From Rusavskia elegans (lineage: Eukaryota > Ascomycota > Lecanoromycetes > Teloschistales > Teloschistaceae), in the NCBI GenBank assembly GCA_011316305.1, contig SAUG01000064.1, positions 248,001 to 312,000 on the forward strand: a stretch of DNA of 64,000 nucleotides, written 5' to 3'. The translations under genes were made by a program, and so were the position numbers. How positions within the stretch are numbered: position 1 is the first letter of the stretch; each line of letters begins with the position of its first letter. The notes under the pieces are model-generated. The model saw only the letters and a list, made by a program, of their open reading frames with translations, did not search any database and was not told the origin of the DNA. Below are positions 49,286 to 59,518 of the stretch, piece after piece.

Positions 49286-50232
49286 GCCGAAACGGGCAAA
49301 GAATCTTACCACAGTGGAATATTTCTGCGGGAGTTGCTGAGATTGACCCGTCTAAGTAGGAGAGACGGGATATCAAACTGTTGTATACACCGCTGCACCG
49401 AGCAAGAAGGGCCGTGCCGGATAAGCCTCATGATGGCAGGGAAAAGGACAAGTCAAGAACAGGCTAGGCGAGGGTTGAAAGATGTGAGATCAGAAGACCT
49501 CGCGCAGGATCTCGCCAGGACTGGCATGATCATGTCCGAGCTGAAAGACAAGACTGTGTCTTTCTCTACAAAGGATTGGTCTTCGGGGGCTGAGCTAGGA
49601 ACAGGACCAATCAAAAGACATTGTTGGGCATCCTTTGACGCTACAGGGCCAATAAATAACCACAGCTCACGATGAAACAAACATCGCCCGCCGCAGCCTT
49701 AGTAACGGGAGCCTCCACCAGCCTCGAAAGCTGAAACCCCAACATAACAGCAAAGAAGACTGTAAAAGAAGCTGCAAGTTAGAATAAGCTTTTGCTCGTA
49801 TTCGGATACCTCGAGGCTTACTTCCTTAGGCTAGCTCCGTCCGGATCGGTCTTGGCACTAACAATCGAATTTGTCCTTCTGAACCCCAAGACAAGGATTG
49901 AAGCATGCCAACGCGGATTTCAAACATTGATGTCCTGTCTGAAGGCTAGGTCGAAATCTCAGGCTTACAACTTCGTCTATGGTGTCTCTCCCGCGTTCTT
50001 TCGAGCCCCGTAGGTCAACCCTTCCCACGATCCAGCAAGAAAATTAATATCAACTACATCTAACCAAATGCAGTCGAGCAACATGTTGACAATTTTGTTG
50101 CTGTCTTTGCTGCTCCATTGCGCAAGTTACCCTCCACTGGTCAAGAATCGTACGGTTGACGGTCGAGACAAGCTTTCGATTGGCCAGAATGTGGTCTTGG
50201 TGCGGACTTGATCACTGAAAGAACACAGGACT
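49286..50232. other. Intergenic
   Basis: Upstream region of the split surface-protein gene. A plus-strand frame (49205-49675) overlaps that gene antisense and is probably a shadow. A plus frame at 49792-50013 is unrecognised. Confidence 0.35.
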
Positions 50233-50245
50233 TGATATATATATG
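50233..50245 (+). promoter_or_regulatory. TATA-like element
   Basis: TGATATATATATG about 190 bases before the ATG of the small plus-strand gene at 50430, followed by an A/C-rich leader. Confidence 0.4.
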
Positions 50246-50429
50246 TCGAGCGCTCGCCGCAACTTGACTCAACATCGACCTACCACGAAGAGAACTACAT
50301 CACCTAAATCAACAGGCAACCTATATTGTTTTATCCTCCAGCATACTCCACTCTTCCCCACCGCTTTGCGAGCCATCACCATACAATCTTATCGCCAACG
50401 CGGACAACAGCAGATGCATTCTCGAGACA

Positions 50430-50678
50430 ATGCACTTCCATCTCGGTGCTACCGTCGATTACTACAGCCACTTCACGGACACATTGGGCATTGACAGATT
50501 GTCTACGAAGTCCTTTACCCGCCTGAAGCACCTGGATGGCGTTTTCACATTCTCCATGCAACTGGTTGATGTGAACGCCAAAGTCATCGACACAGCGTTG
50601 AAGTTTACCAGTGTAGGTATAGCTATCGAGGCGAAGATAATGGAGCTGTATGAGGCAGAGGGGCCTGGAGACAGGTAG
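50430..50678 (+). CDS. Small protein of unknown function (82 aa)
   Basis: A single open frame from ATG to TAG encodes 82 residues: MHFHLGATVDYYSHFTDTLG, then helical, ending YEAEGPGDR. There is no signal peptide, membrane helix or recognised domain. Support comes from the upstream TATA-like element and typical fungal leader, not from homology. It lies between the split surface-protein gene and the J-like gene at 51497, on the opposite strand. Confidence 0.4.
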   Translation: MHFHLGATVDYYSHFTDTLGIDRLSTKSFTRLKHLDGVFTFSMQLVDVNAKVIDTALKFTSVGIAIEAKIMELYEAEGPGDR

Positions 50679-51064
50679 ATAACCCAATGTCGACCGAGCA
50701 CAAGCCTGGTATATCCCTTCGCCTGCTCAATGTAGTCTCCGCGGAATATTATTCCGCCCCGGAGTCGGAGACCGCAGCTGCCGAATATGGATCCATCAAA
50801 TATATCTATTTCACAGCGAGCAATTCACAGTCATGCATGAAGAAATGAGGAGATCGTGGACAGGACGACTTTTTGAAGACCCAGCGGATTCGATCGCCAG
50901 CCAATCAATCGCTCCATGGGAATGGCATATTGGTCTGGCTACGCTCTGGTTGCATATCGCCTCAAGCAAAAGACCATCAAGACCAGATCCGCGCTTCCAC
51001 CAACGGGTATCTGCCAGATTTTTCAATGTTTGACCCGTAATGCTAACATACAGAGCCAGCGTTT

Positions 51065-51497
51065 CTAGAAGGCCCTCTTGCTCGATGGCAAGCTTCCATC
51101 ACTCCCTTTCTGCCCTTCCTCACAACCATCACCAGCAGCAGATGCGGAAATCATCGGTATCTCCGGCGACGGCTGCCGCGATTCTGCAATTTCCAACTCT
51201 TGCCTCGTTTTTTTCTCCTTCGGCGTTTCCTCCTCGAATAGGCTCCAAAGATATTCATCGTACGCTTTTCGGTTCGAGTCGGTCCCAAGCTCCTTGTATG
51301 CTGCTTCTAGCTATGTTTCAGCACGTCAGCTATCATTCTCTACCGGACTCTGGGTGGACTACACGTACCAGCCTTCGATCCACCAATCGATCTCTGGGAA
51401 TTGGTTCATTTCGTAGCTCAAGATAGGCTTTCCTGATGCGATCTTGCGTTGCGAACTGTGGCACTCCGAGGACATCGTAGTAGGTGAAGAGTGGCAT
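51065..51497 (-). CDS. HPD-less J-domain-like protein
   Basis: Two exons, 51497-51369 (exactly 43 codons) and 51310-51065, with a 58-base phase-0 intron (GTACGT donor, TAG acceptor), encode 124 residues. The N half reads MPLFTYYDVLGVPQFATQDR then IRKAYLELR; the loop that should hold HPD reads NEPIPRD. Exon 2 begins LEAAYKELGTDSNRKAYDEY, the C half of the domain, followed by a charged, Ser-rich disordered tail. The splice point and exon length match the genes at 46449 and 59136, which is how this gene was found; neither exon alone is conspicuous. No targeting signal. Probably a cytosolic or nuclear protein without Hsp70-stimulating activity (inference). Confidence 0.68.
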
Positions 51498-52043
51498 GCT
51501 GGAAAGGTGCTGAAGTAGGTTGGATTGAAATGAAGCTCAGTAGGCCGAGATCTACAGAAAGTCTTCGATTGGTTCGTAACATGTGCTGGCGGGACGAGCT
51601 GGATGGAAATGGGGAAGAACGAGAAACCATGGATGGTACTAGATGCTCAAAGGATGCATGTAGCCGTTAGCGTTTGCTCCCCCTGCACTGCCAACACATG
51701 CGACACTCTGTCTGGTGCATCAGACCGACCCACCGCCATTCAATATCGACCAACTGTCTGCCAATTCATACAGCTTCGCTGGGTTGGCCCCCACGGTACG
51801 AGGATCAGAGATAGGAGGAAACGTAGAAGATGCGACACAACCCCCAAGGTTCGAAACGCCAACATGCGAAGATTGCTGAACTGGACGAGGGTGCGCTGGA
51901 AGACCAAGGTAGGTACGGTATTCAAGTCGGCTCCCGTCTTGACTCAAGGTCTTCCAAGCTTCTTCTTTTTAAGCATTCTAACATCCAATACCCTTTTCAG
52001 ATTTTCTTTTCCACCATTGAGCTTCGTGCTCATGTACTTCTCT
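51498..52043. other. Intergenic
   Basis: Upstream region of the J-like gene at 51497 and 3' flank of the gene at 52044. The long plus-strand frame through 51603-52409 is antisense to the latter and taken as a shadow. Confidence 0.35.
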
Positions 52044-52724
52044 TTACTTTCGAGACTCCTCGAACTCCCGCTGTATCCTCATCCCTATCTGAAATCCACT
52101 CATGTCCCTTGTTCCCCTATATCCATCATCATCTCCATCGTCCTCATAATCCTTCTTTGCCTTCGTCGCCAGATGTGTATCAACGCAACTACTCCTGGAC
52201 ATCTGAGTTGGATTCAGCTGGCTTCTAGCGCCCCGCTTTCGTGTTGGCCGATGGTTCTTAATCACTTTATCGAATCTGGGGTCTTCTGGATGTGCTTCGC
52301 GGTAAAGTTGATTAAGCACGCTTTGTGGAGGCACATATCCCCGCCGATGCTCTTCCATCCATTCGTTTCGTTCCCGCTGACTGTTGAAGGCTGGTCTAGC
52401 ACTGTGTGAGGTTATGGCTGGTCCTTGGGTTGATGTTGGAGCTTGACCAGGGGTTGAAGGTTGAGAAAATGCAGGGTTTTGGACTGGTGTTCCTACTTTG
52501 TCTTCGGTTGACGCTCGGTTTCCTGCTGCTTCGCCGTAGGAAAGGGGTTCATCGAAGAGAGAGTTAGGTTCGTCAAAAAGAGAATTGAAGCTTTCATGGG
52601 AGCTTGGGCTCAGAGCCGCGGACCCTTCAGCGCTAGGTACGCCGGGACCTTCACTATGCTCTTTTGAGTCAGGTCGTTTGGTTGACTTCTCCTTCACGCT
52701 CCCACCGTCATGATCATCGGCCAT
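52044..52724 (-). CDS. Disordered protein with shared SRSSC motif
   Basis: A single exon from an ATG at 52724 encodes 226 residues. It is hydrophilic and low in structure, with a short direct repeat (SLFDEP twice near 48-60). A more ordered helical stretch follows (RNEWMEEHRRGYVPPQSVLN, then LYREAHPED), then a C-terminal block: NPTQMSRSSCVD, an acidic Asp-rich run, and an amphipathic helix GFQIGMRIQREFEESRK. The same order (NPTQGSRSSCAD, acidic run, helix) ends the protein at 55316-56104, so the two are probably paralogues. No known domain; nuclear or cytosolic location is likely from composition only. Confidence 0.6.
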   Translation of the reverse strand: MADDHDGGSVKEKSTKRPDSKEHSEGPGVPSAEGSAALSPSSHESFNSLFDEPNSLFDEPLSYGEAAGNRASTEDKVGTPVQNPAFSQPSTPGQAPTSTQGPAITSHSARPAFNSQRERNEWMEEHRRGYVPPQSVLNQLYREAHPEDPRFDKVIKNHRPTRKRGARSQLNPTQMSRSSCVDTHLATKAKKDYEDDGDDDGYRGTRDMSGFQIGMRIQREFEESRK

Positions 52725-53139
52725 TATGCTACTTTGCGAGTATATTTGGGATCAGGCTTGGGTTTTAATGGATCCAAGGGGAAAAGGCGATGTTGAGAAG
52801 CGTTCCAGCTGTGATTCCGGGACTAAATACTAGGAAAGCCTCCCTCCTTTTGTGCTCTTGTCTCAATTTCCTTTAGTACACAGTCTTTCTATCAGCTTTG
52901 TTCAGAAGCTCGTGGACAGGTCCACATATTGCCCAGAAGTTCCTCCTAGCGTCGAACGTCAGTGCAGACATAGGCTTTGTGATGTTCTTTGACGACAAGA
53001 GCAGGCGCTAAAGAGGTGGGAAACTCGTCTTGGCAAGACCTTACACAAAAACAGGGAGGTTCTCGGCATTACTGGGATCATTTCTTGAGTGTGAACAAAG
53101 CTTTGTATCTCTACGGTGACTCCCTGCTTGATTAAGGGT

Positions 53140-53613
53140 TCATCGCTTGAAATGCCGAGCCTCTTTTGATAATTCGATCAAAGCCTCCGCAGCAATCATG
53201 CGATCTTCATCCCCTCTCGCCGACAACTCCTCTCCCGCGATAAGTCGAGCCCGCCTACCCGTCCGCAGTGTCTGCTCGTTACTGTTCTGCGACGCGCCAT
53301 CAAAAGGTTACCCATTATCTCCATTTCTCTCCAGTCTTCTTGGACGTTCATGGCAATCAACCATCTTGGCGTCATCCACAGCTGTGCCCACCCGTATGAC
53401 AAAGAGAGAGGAATCCTGAGGGTCTCTAGACAGCAGTGTTGATCGGTTTTGCAATGATGCTGCCTGTGATCTGGATTTAGTATTTTGATCTTCAGGTTGG
53501 TTTGTTTGCCCGGGATTCCGAATCAGGAGTTTTTCTTGAGGTGGCGAGTAGGTATATGTAGGCCTGTTTGGATGATTGAGCATATTATCTGCTGTTTGGG
53601 GCGTATTTGGCAT
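53140..53613 (-). pseudogene. Disordered protein gene with one premature stop
   Basis: From an ATG at 53613 the frame runs 101 codons to a TAA at 53308-53310, then continues in the same frame for 56 codons to TGA at 53140. The part after the stop looks coding (TLRTGRRARLIAGEELSARG, then AAEALIELSKEARHFKR). The TAA would be Gln before a single C-to-T change. The N-terminal part is Pro/Asn/Gln-rich and disordered. No domain is recognised. Either a recent pseudogene or a truncated 101-residue product. Confidence 0.5.
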
Positions 53614-55188
53614 CTTCTCGAGCGAAGGATCTCTGTCGACTCAAGGTAGTCCTAGTAAAGCGAAGGCGAAATCAATCGGACCAGTGGGGTTGTGTATGCT
53701 TGCAAGGAGGCAGTGAGAGCACCAATAGGATGAAAAAGAAGAGGCAGTATAACACTTAAGATGTACCTGTATTAATATACGTAGCATGCAGTTGGTGAAA
53801 GCATAGTCTCATTTAATAGGGATGCACCAGGGCGCACACGCCTGCCTGACATAAAAGGCAAATATGGCAAGGCAAAGGAGCAACGAATAACTGGTTTGTC
53901 AATCACAACAGTCAAGCCTCAGGCATTCTGATTATGTTTAATGACTGCAAATACTATCATGTGGAATCATCTCAATGATCTACATCCCCGTACGTCGGCA
54001 TAGCACTATATGCACTGCAACGTGATGCTGAACCGCTTAGAACACCTCTGAGCATATGTGGTAAGATCGTTCACTGGCCCAGTTGGTCATTTACAATTAA
54101 AGAAAGTACGATCTCTGCTGGTATGATCGACGATTGGCAACCTTCAGTGGCAGCAGAAAGGATTGTTAGTAGGTGTAACAAGGTCCTTATAACCACCAGA
54201 CCAGCCACATCGCGGACAATACTGCCGTAAGCTAGACTAATCACAAGACTCCTCCATATTGCTACAGCCTTCGTGATCCCTGACAAAGGGGTTAGACCAG
54301 GTAGGGTCACAATATTTTCTTTGGAATCAGGATGTAAAAGCAATATTCAGATGTATACTTGCGATGTTCTCCGCTTTGAAACAGCTTTGACCCTATTTGC
54401 TCTTCCTCATACCTTCATATACCACTCCTTACATTGTATACGTGCTGTTATCCTAGAGGCTTGCTGGAAAATATACCTTACTTGAAAGCAGCTTCCTGTT
54501 AGTAATCGCAACTGTATGATCTTTGACTCTGTCTTTGGACTTTTAGCATCGTCTTGACAAAGCTGCAAGCTTTCCCAACAGATTGCTTTGAATGAGGCGT
54601 GAATCATGTTTAGTGGATGAAAGATTTCTACGCCACCTGAACGATGTTAATACTGGCAACGGAAAACGGTTTTCTAAGATGGTACAATACCTCTCCGATC
54701 AGGGGCTCAAACCTTAAACACTGAGCCTACTTTGGTAGCCGATAAAGTCTCTGCAACATGCATGGCATTCTTAGTGTCCATTTCTTTACGCTTTCGTCTG
54801 CTTGCCGATTCTCTTAAAATCTACTAGCTTATGTTTCTTTCTGCTGTCGGCAGGCTAATGTACAAGGTCTCAACCACTGTATGCTGGGCGGATAGGCAAG
54901 GACCAATGACGTGTACGCTTATTGCTCAGTAAGTATGAACAACGAAGAATTAGTTCGGCGTGTTCTGCAATGTTCTTTGATGTGTCTTCTGGCTAGCCGA
55001 TTGGACCTCATCGAATAGTCTGTTGAAATTTTCGTTGGCAAGGGACAGCTGGCTGAGATCTCTTTGCATGTATCATGATCATGTATGCTGCAGATCGATC
55101 TTCAAAGCTGCGTTGTTAAAGCTCTGAGTTGTTCGTTTGTAATAGCTAGCGAGTTTCAAGCAGCAACGTCAATGATGGTCAGTGGGCC
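53614..55188. other. Intergenic, nothing identified
   Basis: About 1.6 kb with short frames only (54071-54343 minus, 54273-54485 plus). It contains the promoter side of the gene at 55316. Confidence 0.4.
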
Positions 55189-55196
55189 TTTATATA
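55189..55196 (+). promoter_or_regulatory. TATA box of the gene at 55316
   Basis: TTTATATA, followed by a CT-rich stretch, about 120 bases before the ATG pair at 55316. Its position argues that the open frame upstream of 55316 is leader, not coding. Confidence 0.45.
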
Positions 55197-55315
55197 CTCT
55201 TTCTCTATCACCTTTTCCCGTCTTCCATACACTTTATTCCCAATATCTTGAGGATAATCCAAAGCCTCCTGAACAATCTTCACTTTTTTTTCCAGTCCAA
55301 GAGCGAGACGAGGCG

Positions 55316-56104
55316 ATGATGCCCACACGGAAAAGCTCTCTCAGCCCAGAGCCTAGCATACCGACGAGCTCCCATGACCTAGTCTTGGGGGTCAATACGG
55401 TGTCCACGAGCCAGAATGCAGACTCCAACCCCAATCTAGATAATACTAGCTTATCACCAGCTAGTGATCCCGACTCAAGGGTTAGTTCCGGGAGTCCAAT
55501 TCAAGTATTGAATTGGAACCCATCCACAGCAGGCGAAGAGTCACCGGGCCTTTGTCCCGTGCCACCAACAATGTCCAAAGGGGCAAAAGAGGCGAAAACA
55601 TCCCGCGATCTTCCAACAAATCAGGATTCAGTCAGAGCTGCAATGCATAGAGGTCGCAGCAAGATTCAAAACACCAAGGCCACTCAGCACCGTTCATCAT
55701 CCCAAGCAACATCCTCAAGCTTCGTGAGTCAAGAAGTACAAAACCCATTCAGCGCAGGAATCAAAAACTTTATGAAACAGGCCCACGCCATACATGACGA
55801 GAAAACGACTGTCAGGGCCATTGAAGCAGCTAAGAGGCGGATAGCAACAGAAAAGGCCGAAGCTGATGAAGCATCCAAGAAGCGATTGGCTACAAGTCAG
55901 CCAAAGGAACAACCATCAAAAAAGCAGAAGACGAATCCAACGCAGGGATCAAGGAGTAGCTGCGCTGATCCTAAGCCTAAGCAGAAGGACTCTGACACAG
56001 ATGATGAAGATGGCAGTGGCAATCCATCCACGGGACCTCCCCACGGGCTTACTTTCTCATGGGCAATGGAGTTGGTTCGACAATCTGCGAAGGAACGTGG
56101 CTAA
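55316..56104 (+). CDS. Disordered protein with shared SRSSC motif
   Basis: The open frame extends from 55085, but a TATA box at 55189 and CT-rich leader favour the double ATG at 55316, giving 262 residues. The N-terminal half is Ser/Pro/Asn-rich and disordered. A charged helix follows (KNFMKQAHAIHDEKTTVRAI, then EAAKRRIATEKAEADEASKK), then a basic nuclear-signal-like stretch (KEQPSKKQKTNPTQ), SRSSCAD, an acidic run and a final helix (LTFSWAMELVRQSAKERG). The last 60 or so residues parallel those of the protein at 52044-52724. Probably nuclear; function unknown. Confidence 0.6.
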   Translation: MMPTRKSSLSPEPSIPTSSHDLVLGVNTVSTSQNADSNPNLDNTSLSPASDPDSRVSSGSPIQVLNWNPSTAGEESPGLCPVPPTMSKGAKEAKTSRDLPTNQDSVRAAMHRGRSKIQNTKATQHRSSSQATSSSFVSQEVQNPFSAGIKNFMKQAHAIHDEKTTVRAIEAAKRRIATEKAEADEASKKRLATSQPKEQPSKKQKTNPTQGSRSSCADPKPKQKDSDTDDEDGSGNPSTGPPHGLTFSWAMELVRQSAKERG

Positions 56105-56922
56105 GGGGCAAGAGGGTTACTTCATAATTGCTCCTGTGTTGTCGGTGGGTGTCTGCTTCCATCGAAATGTGTTACAATTCTTCCCTGGTGGTTGTATGTA
56201 GGGGGGAGAATCGCTTACGTCGGTGGTACGGAGGCTATAGAGAAGGAAAGAAGTCTCAGGATTATCTTTCATATTGTTAACATTGCCAGAACAGAGTCCG
56301 ACTGCATGGGAGGATTGAAGTAATGATTTTTTCGGTACTGTACATCCTTGGAAAGGAAAATGGTCAGCAGATGTGGACCTACAATCCTTCGTGAGCTCCA
56401 TCTAGCCAGTTCCTACAAAGCCCTGCGTAAATAGAGCACCAAAGATTCCCTTGTCTCGTCATATCAGAAATCGATAGCAATATGGGCAACAAAACACCCT
56501 ATAGAGGTCCCGTGAACCATATATCATTCCCCAATCCTATCTACTGGTAAATCCGTCCACCCTCTCAGCTTGACTAGCAGCTGCGCAGCACAGTCTAATT
56601 AATGGTTTTGTTGAAACTCTATTTCTAGATACGGACTGTCGCACACTTCCTATCGCACTTGATTATTTGTAGAACCAGATTGTCAACGTATAAACAGCAT
56701 TCAACGTCCAAGCCACATACATGTTTCATATTCTGCCGCAGCAAGGGACCTGGCAGAACATAGGACTTGAATCCCTCTTCTTCTCTTATCTCCCATGTTG
56801 CGACAACGAGTTGTGTCGTGATACAGAAACAAAGCCATTATCAAGCGCCATTGAACACGTCTCGAATTATACCAAAGGCAAAAAATGTTCCATCATGCCT
56901 ACAACCACCCATCCTTCATGCA
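56105..56922. other. Intergenic
   Basis: Short frames only; the plus-strand frame overlapping 56721-57229 is antisense to the next gene. Confidence 0.4.
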
Positions 56923-57369
56923 TCACATCATCAAATACTCTATCGAGCACCTCCTCCTTGACCCCACCTCTACCACCTCCTCATCCTCGTCCTCACCATT
57001 CCCTTCCTTGTCCTCCCCCCGCCGCTTCTTCCCCCCTTCACCGACACTAAGCCCCTTCATCCTATCCGATAAAGGGGTCTCATGCGTGCTCGTCGAAGAC
57101 GTACCAGAACCTCCTTCACTAGCCATCGATGCTTTCTCTTTGTCTGCACTTCTCAAACGCCGTGCTCCAGAGGTCCCATTGTGTGTGGCGGGCACTAGGG
57201 CGTTACTCTTTTCTACCGTCTCCTCTTGATTTTTAGGGACAGTGTGAGGGATGCTCGATGGCTCTATCAGTGGCGCCGATGAAGCTGGTGCTTTTCCCTG
57301 TGGCTTAGTCGGTGGTGGTGGTGGTTTTGGTTTCGGAAGACCCGAGATATCATACTGTCCGCGAGGCAT
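56923..57369 (-). CDS. Pro-rich disordered small protein
   Basis: A single exon of 148 residues begins at the ATG at 57369, about 75 bases after a TATAAAG-type element on the same strand. It starts MPRGQYDISGLPKPKPPPPP and continues Ser/Thr/Glu-rich, with a Lys/Arg-Glu/Asp-rich end (KKRRGEDKEG, then an acidic run) closing RRRCSIEYLMM. The polyproline and charged-tail layout suggests a disordered, possibly nuclear protein. No domain is recognised. It sits between the SRSSC-motif gene and the J-like gene at 59136. Confidence 0.5.
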   Translation of the reverse strand: MPRGQYDISGLPKPKPPPPPTKPQGKAPASSAPLIEPSSIPHTVPKNQEETVEKSNALVPATHNGTSGARRLRSADKEKASMASEGGSGTSSTSTHETPLSDRMKGLSVGEGGKKRRGEDKEGNGEDEDEEVVEVGSRRRCSIEYLMM

Positions 57370-57442
57370 GTTGCTCAAATATCTCGTATCTCTGCTCGTT
57401 GAAGATGGATCTTTTGCAGAATGAGAGTGCGCTGGAGGAACT

Positions 57443-57450
57443 CTTTATAC
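57443..57450 (-). promoter_or_regulatory. TATA box of the gene at 57369
   Basis: GTATAAAG on the minus strand about 75 bases before the ATG. Confidence 0.45.
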
Positions 57451-57696
57451 TAGCTGTAGTATCACCACCAAGACAAATGCCATGATGGTAACTGCCATCT
57501 CATGCACAGATGGCGCATCTGGCTTGGCTGGCACTCGAGGTATCGGATGAAAAGGTTACGATGTTGGGCATGATGTGTCGGCAACAAAGGGGCGAGATGG
57601 AGACTCTGTATGACGTGTCATGATTGACTGCTCGGAAGAAAAGGAAAGGAAGTCCTCTAAGGTTGACTGTAGGACAGATAATAGAATATTGAGAAA

Positions 57697-57789
57697 CCCC
57701 GGAGAGGGGAGACGCAAATTTGCATACGCAACTAGTGCCACGTCTTCCAATGCAAAGTCCCAGGGAGCACAGCATGAGTAGTGATGCGT
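57697..57789 (-). pseudogene. Possible J-like N-half relic
   Basis: A minus-strand stretch reads HYSCCAPWDFALEDVALVAY then ANLRLPSPG. It lines up with YYHVLGVPDFAPEQEIHDAY, MSLTQPPDG of the gene at 46449 over about 28 residues. No start codon, donor site or C half was found next to it. I treat it as a tentative remnant. Confidence 0.3.
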
Positions 57790-57799
57790 GAATAAGTTA

Positions 57800-58222
57800 A
57801 TAGTGCAAACTGAAGATGAAAACACAAACAAAGTCGAACTTGGCTATGCTTCAGCAAACCCAGCTCGATTCCGGCAAGCCTTACTTGCAATGTCCAAGTG
57901 TGCTGTCAAGGTATGCTATCACGTCGACCTCACTACTGCGCGCATCGATAACACGATTATCAAGACTGCTCAAAACGAGGGATGGAGTACTCTACCCACG
58001 ACTGTCCAACCAAGCGATAGCATAAGAAAACCCAGCCCGACACCTGTCTGCACCCATGTGCTATCATGAGCAAAGAAGAACGAGTCCATAAGCACTACAG
58101 ACAGCTTGAAGATGCATCACAGCGCCGTATCCACTTGACCGTTCCGTCCATCAGTGCAAACTTACCCTATCAATCAGATCCTCGATCCTTCTCAGGCTCT
58201 CTGTCTGGCAACGCTTCGGTCT
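57800..58222. other. Intergenic
   Basis: A plus-strand frame of 93 codons (57788-58069) begins with GTG and has no recognised features; not called as a gene. Confidence 0.35.
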
Positions 58223-59136
58223 TCATGTCTTCCAGGGTCGGGACTTCCCAACGCCATCGAGTTCGGAATCTGTATCGTTGGCTCGCGCTCGCTTCGCTGA
58301 GTGGTTGATCCAGCCTATAATCCGCATGCGGTTCTCGTCGACCTCTTCCCTGACTGAGGATGTAGGATGTTGAACTATTGTATGGTAATTTGGAGGGGTG
58401 TTAATGGCAGTCCACGAAGTGGCTCCTGACGTCTGAGGTTGCTTTCCCACCTTTGCAGGGGTTTTGAGCAAGAGTCTTCGCAGTGGTAACGGTTCGTCAG
58501 TCGCAGGATTGGTTGCCGGAGGAGCAACAGCTGGCTTTTTGGAGTTCTTGTTCCGAAAAGTCCTCATTGGTGGCAAGGCAGAAGTCTCCACGCTCTTGAC
58601 TGGAGTATCTGGATCTCGTGGTTTATTGGTGTGCTTCGGAGTTGATTGTCTTCTCTTCTCAATGAATGGATCATCGAGAAGGAAATCAGGATCTTGAACG
58701 ACCCTTGAGCCATCATCTGATGTAGCGTCATGAGATTGTGTACCCTCTCCACCCGTTGGATGGTCCTCATGATCCGTTTGCTCCATAGGGGGGTCGCTGA
58801 GACGAAGCCGGTGGTGATACTGTCGCCGGCGGTCATGATCGCCGAGTGTTGCCCACGCTTGCGCCACCTGAAACACGTCAGTCCTTCAGTAGTGGTTTAC
58901 GATTTCAGGTGGCACTTCTGTATAAGAGAGATGTTTGGCGTTCGATACCTCGAGTGACGCCTCTGTCTATGCCAGCCAGTGTGTTTGAAGGTAGGAGAGT
59001 CACGTACCAGATCTTCATCTACTCGGTGGCGACCGTAACCCACATGAACACTGCGGAGAATGGTTGCGTGTGCCTCTAGGAGCTCGCGGCGAGACATTTG
59101 GGGGAAAGCGTCTAAGACTGCATAGTAATTGACCAT
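58223..59136 (-). CDS. HPD-less J-domain-like protein with long disordered tail
   Basis: Two exons, 59136-59008 (exactly 43 codons) and 58867-58223, with a 140-base phase-0 intron (GTACGT donor, CAG acceptor), encode 257 residues. The N half is MVNYYAVLDAFPQMSRRELL then EAHATIL. The expected HPD loop reads RSVHVGYG. Exon 2 opens VAQAWATLGDHDRRRQYHHR, a good match to the final J helix pair. The remaining 190 residues are Pro/Ser/Thr-rich, with basic clusters (KKPAVAPPA, LRRLLLKTPAKVGK, HSAKRARAND) and a terminal GVGKSRPWKT, suggesting a nuclear or nucleic-acid-associated protein. The first exon and splice geometry are shared with the genes at 46449 and 51497. Confidence 0.68.
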
Positions 59137-59518
59137 CTTAGCAAGATATCGATAGGTTTCGCCTTCTGTTCAGCATGACTGCGGAATGGAGGATTGCACG
59201 AGGATGGACTGCCGACTCAGTGTGTTAATTGTGGGAAAGCGCGACCAGAGAGAGGCCTACGAGTCTTCTTCCGAACATGACATTTCTTGAATGACACCTT
59301 TGTGGTTGATGACGATTCAACATTTTACTTTTTTTTGTAAGCCACTGGAAAGGCTGGAACATGGGTTTCCACCACGCGCACACAACCGTGTCTGCCAATT
59401 CCTCTCGTTGGGACCAGAACATGTTGCTACTTCCATTCCCGATCTTCAAACTTTTGCAATCGCAGGCAGCATACCTAACGGCACACTTCAAAGAAAGACA
59501 CGAGACGAGGTGCTAAAA

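Noticed and set aside
49205..49675. Plus-strand frame of 156 codons
   Set aside because: Overlaps antisense the signal-peptide exon of the split surface-protein gene; no family features.
51603..52409. Long plus-strand frame, 268 codons
   Set aside because: Largely antisense to the better supported gene at 52044-52724, and hydrophobic in the erratic way of shadow frames.
55085..55315. N-terminal extension of the gene at 55316
   Set aside because: A TATA box and CT-rich leader lie within it, so it is more likely promoter and leader than coding.
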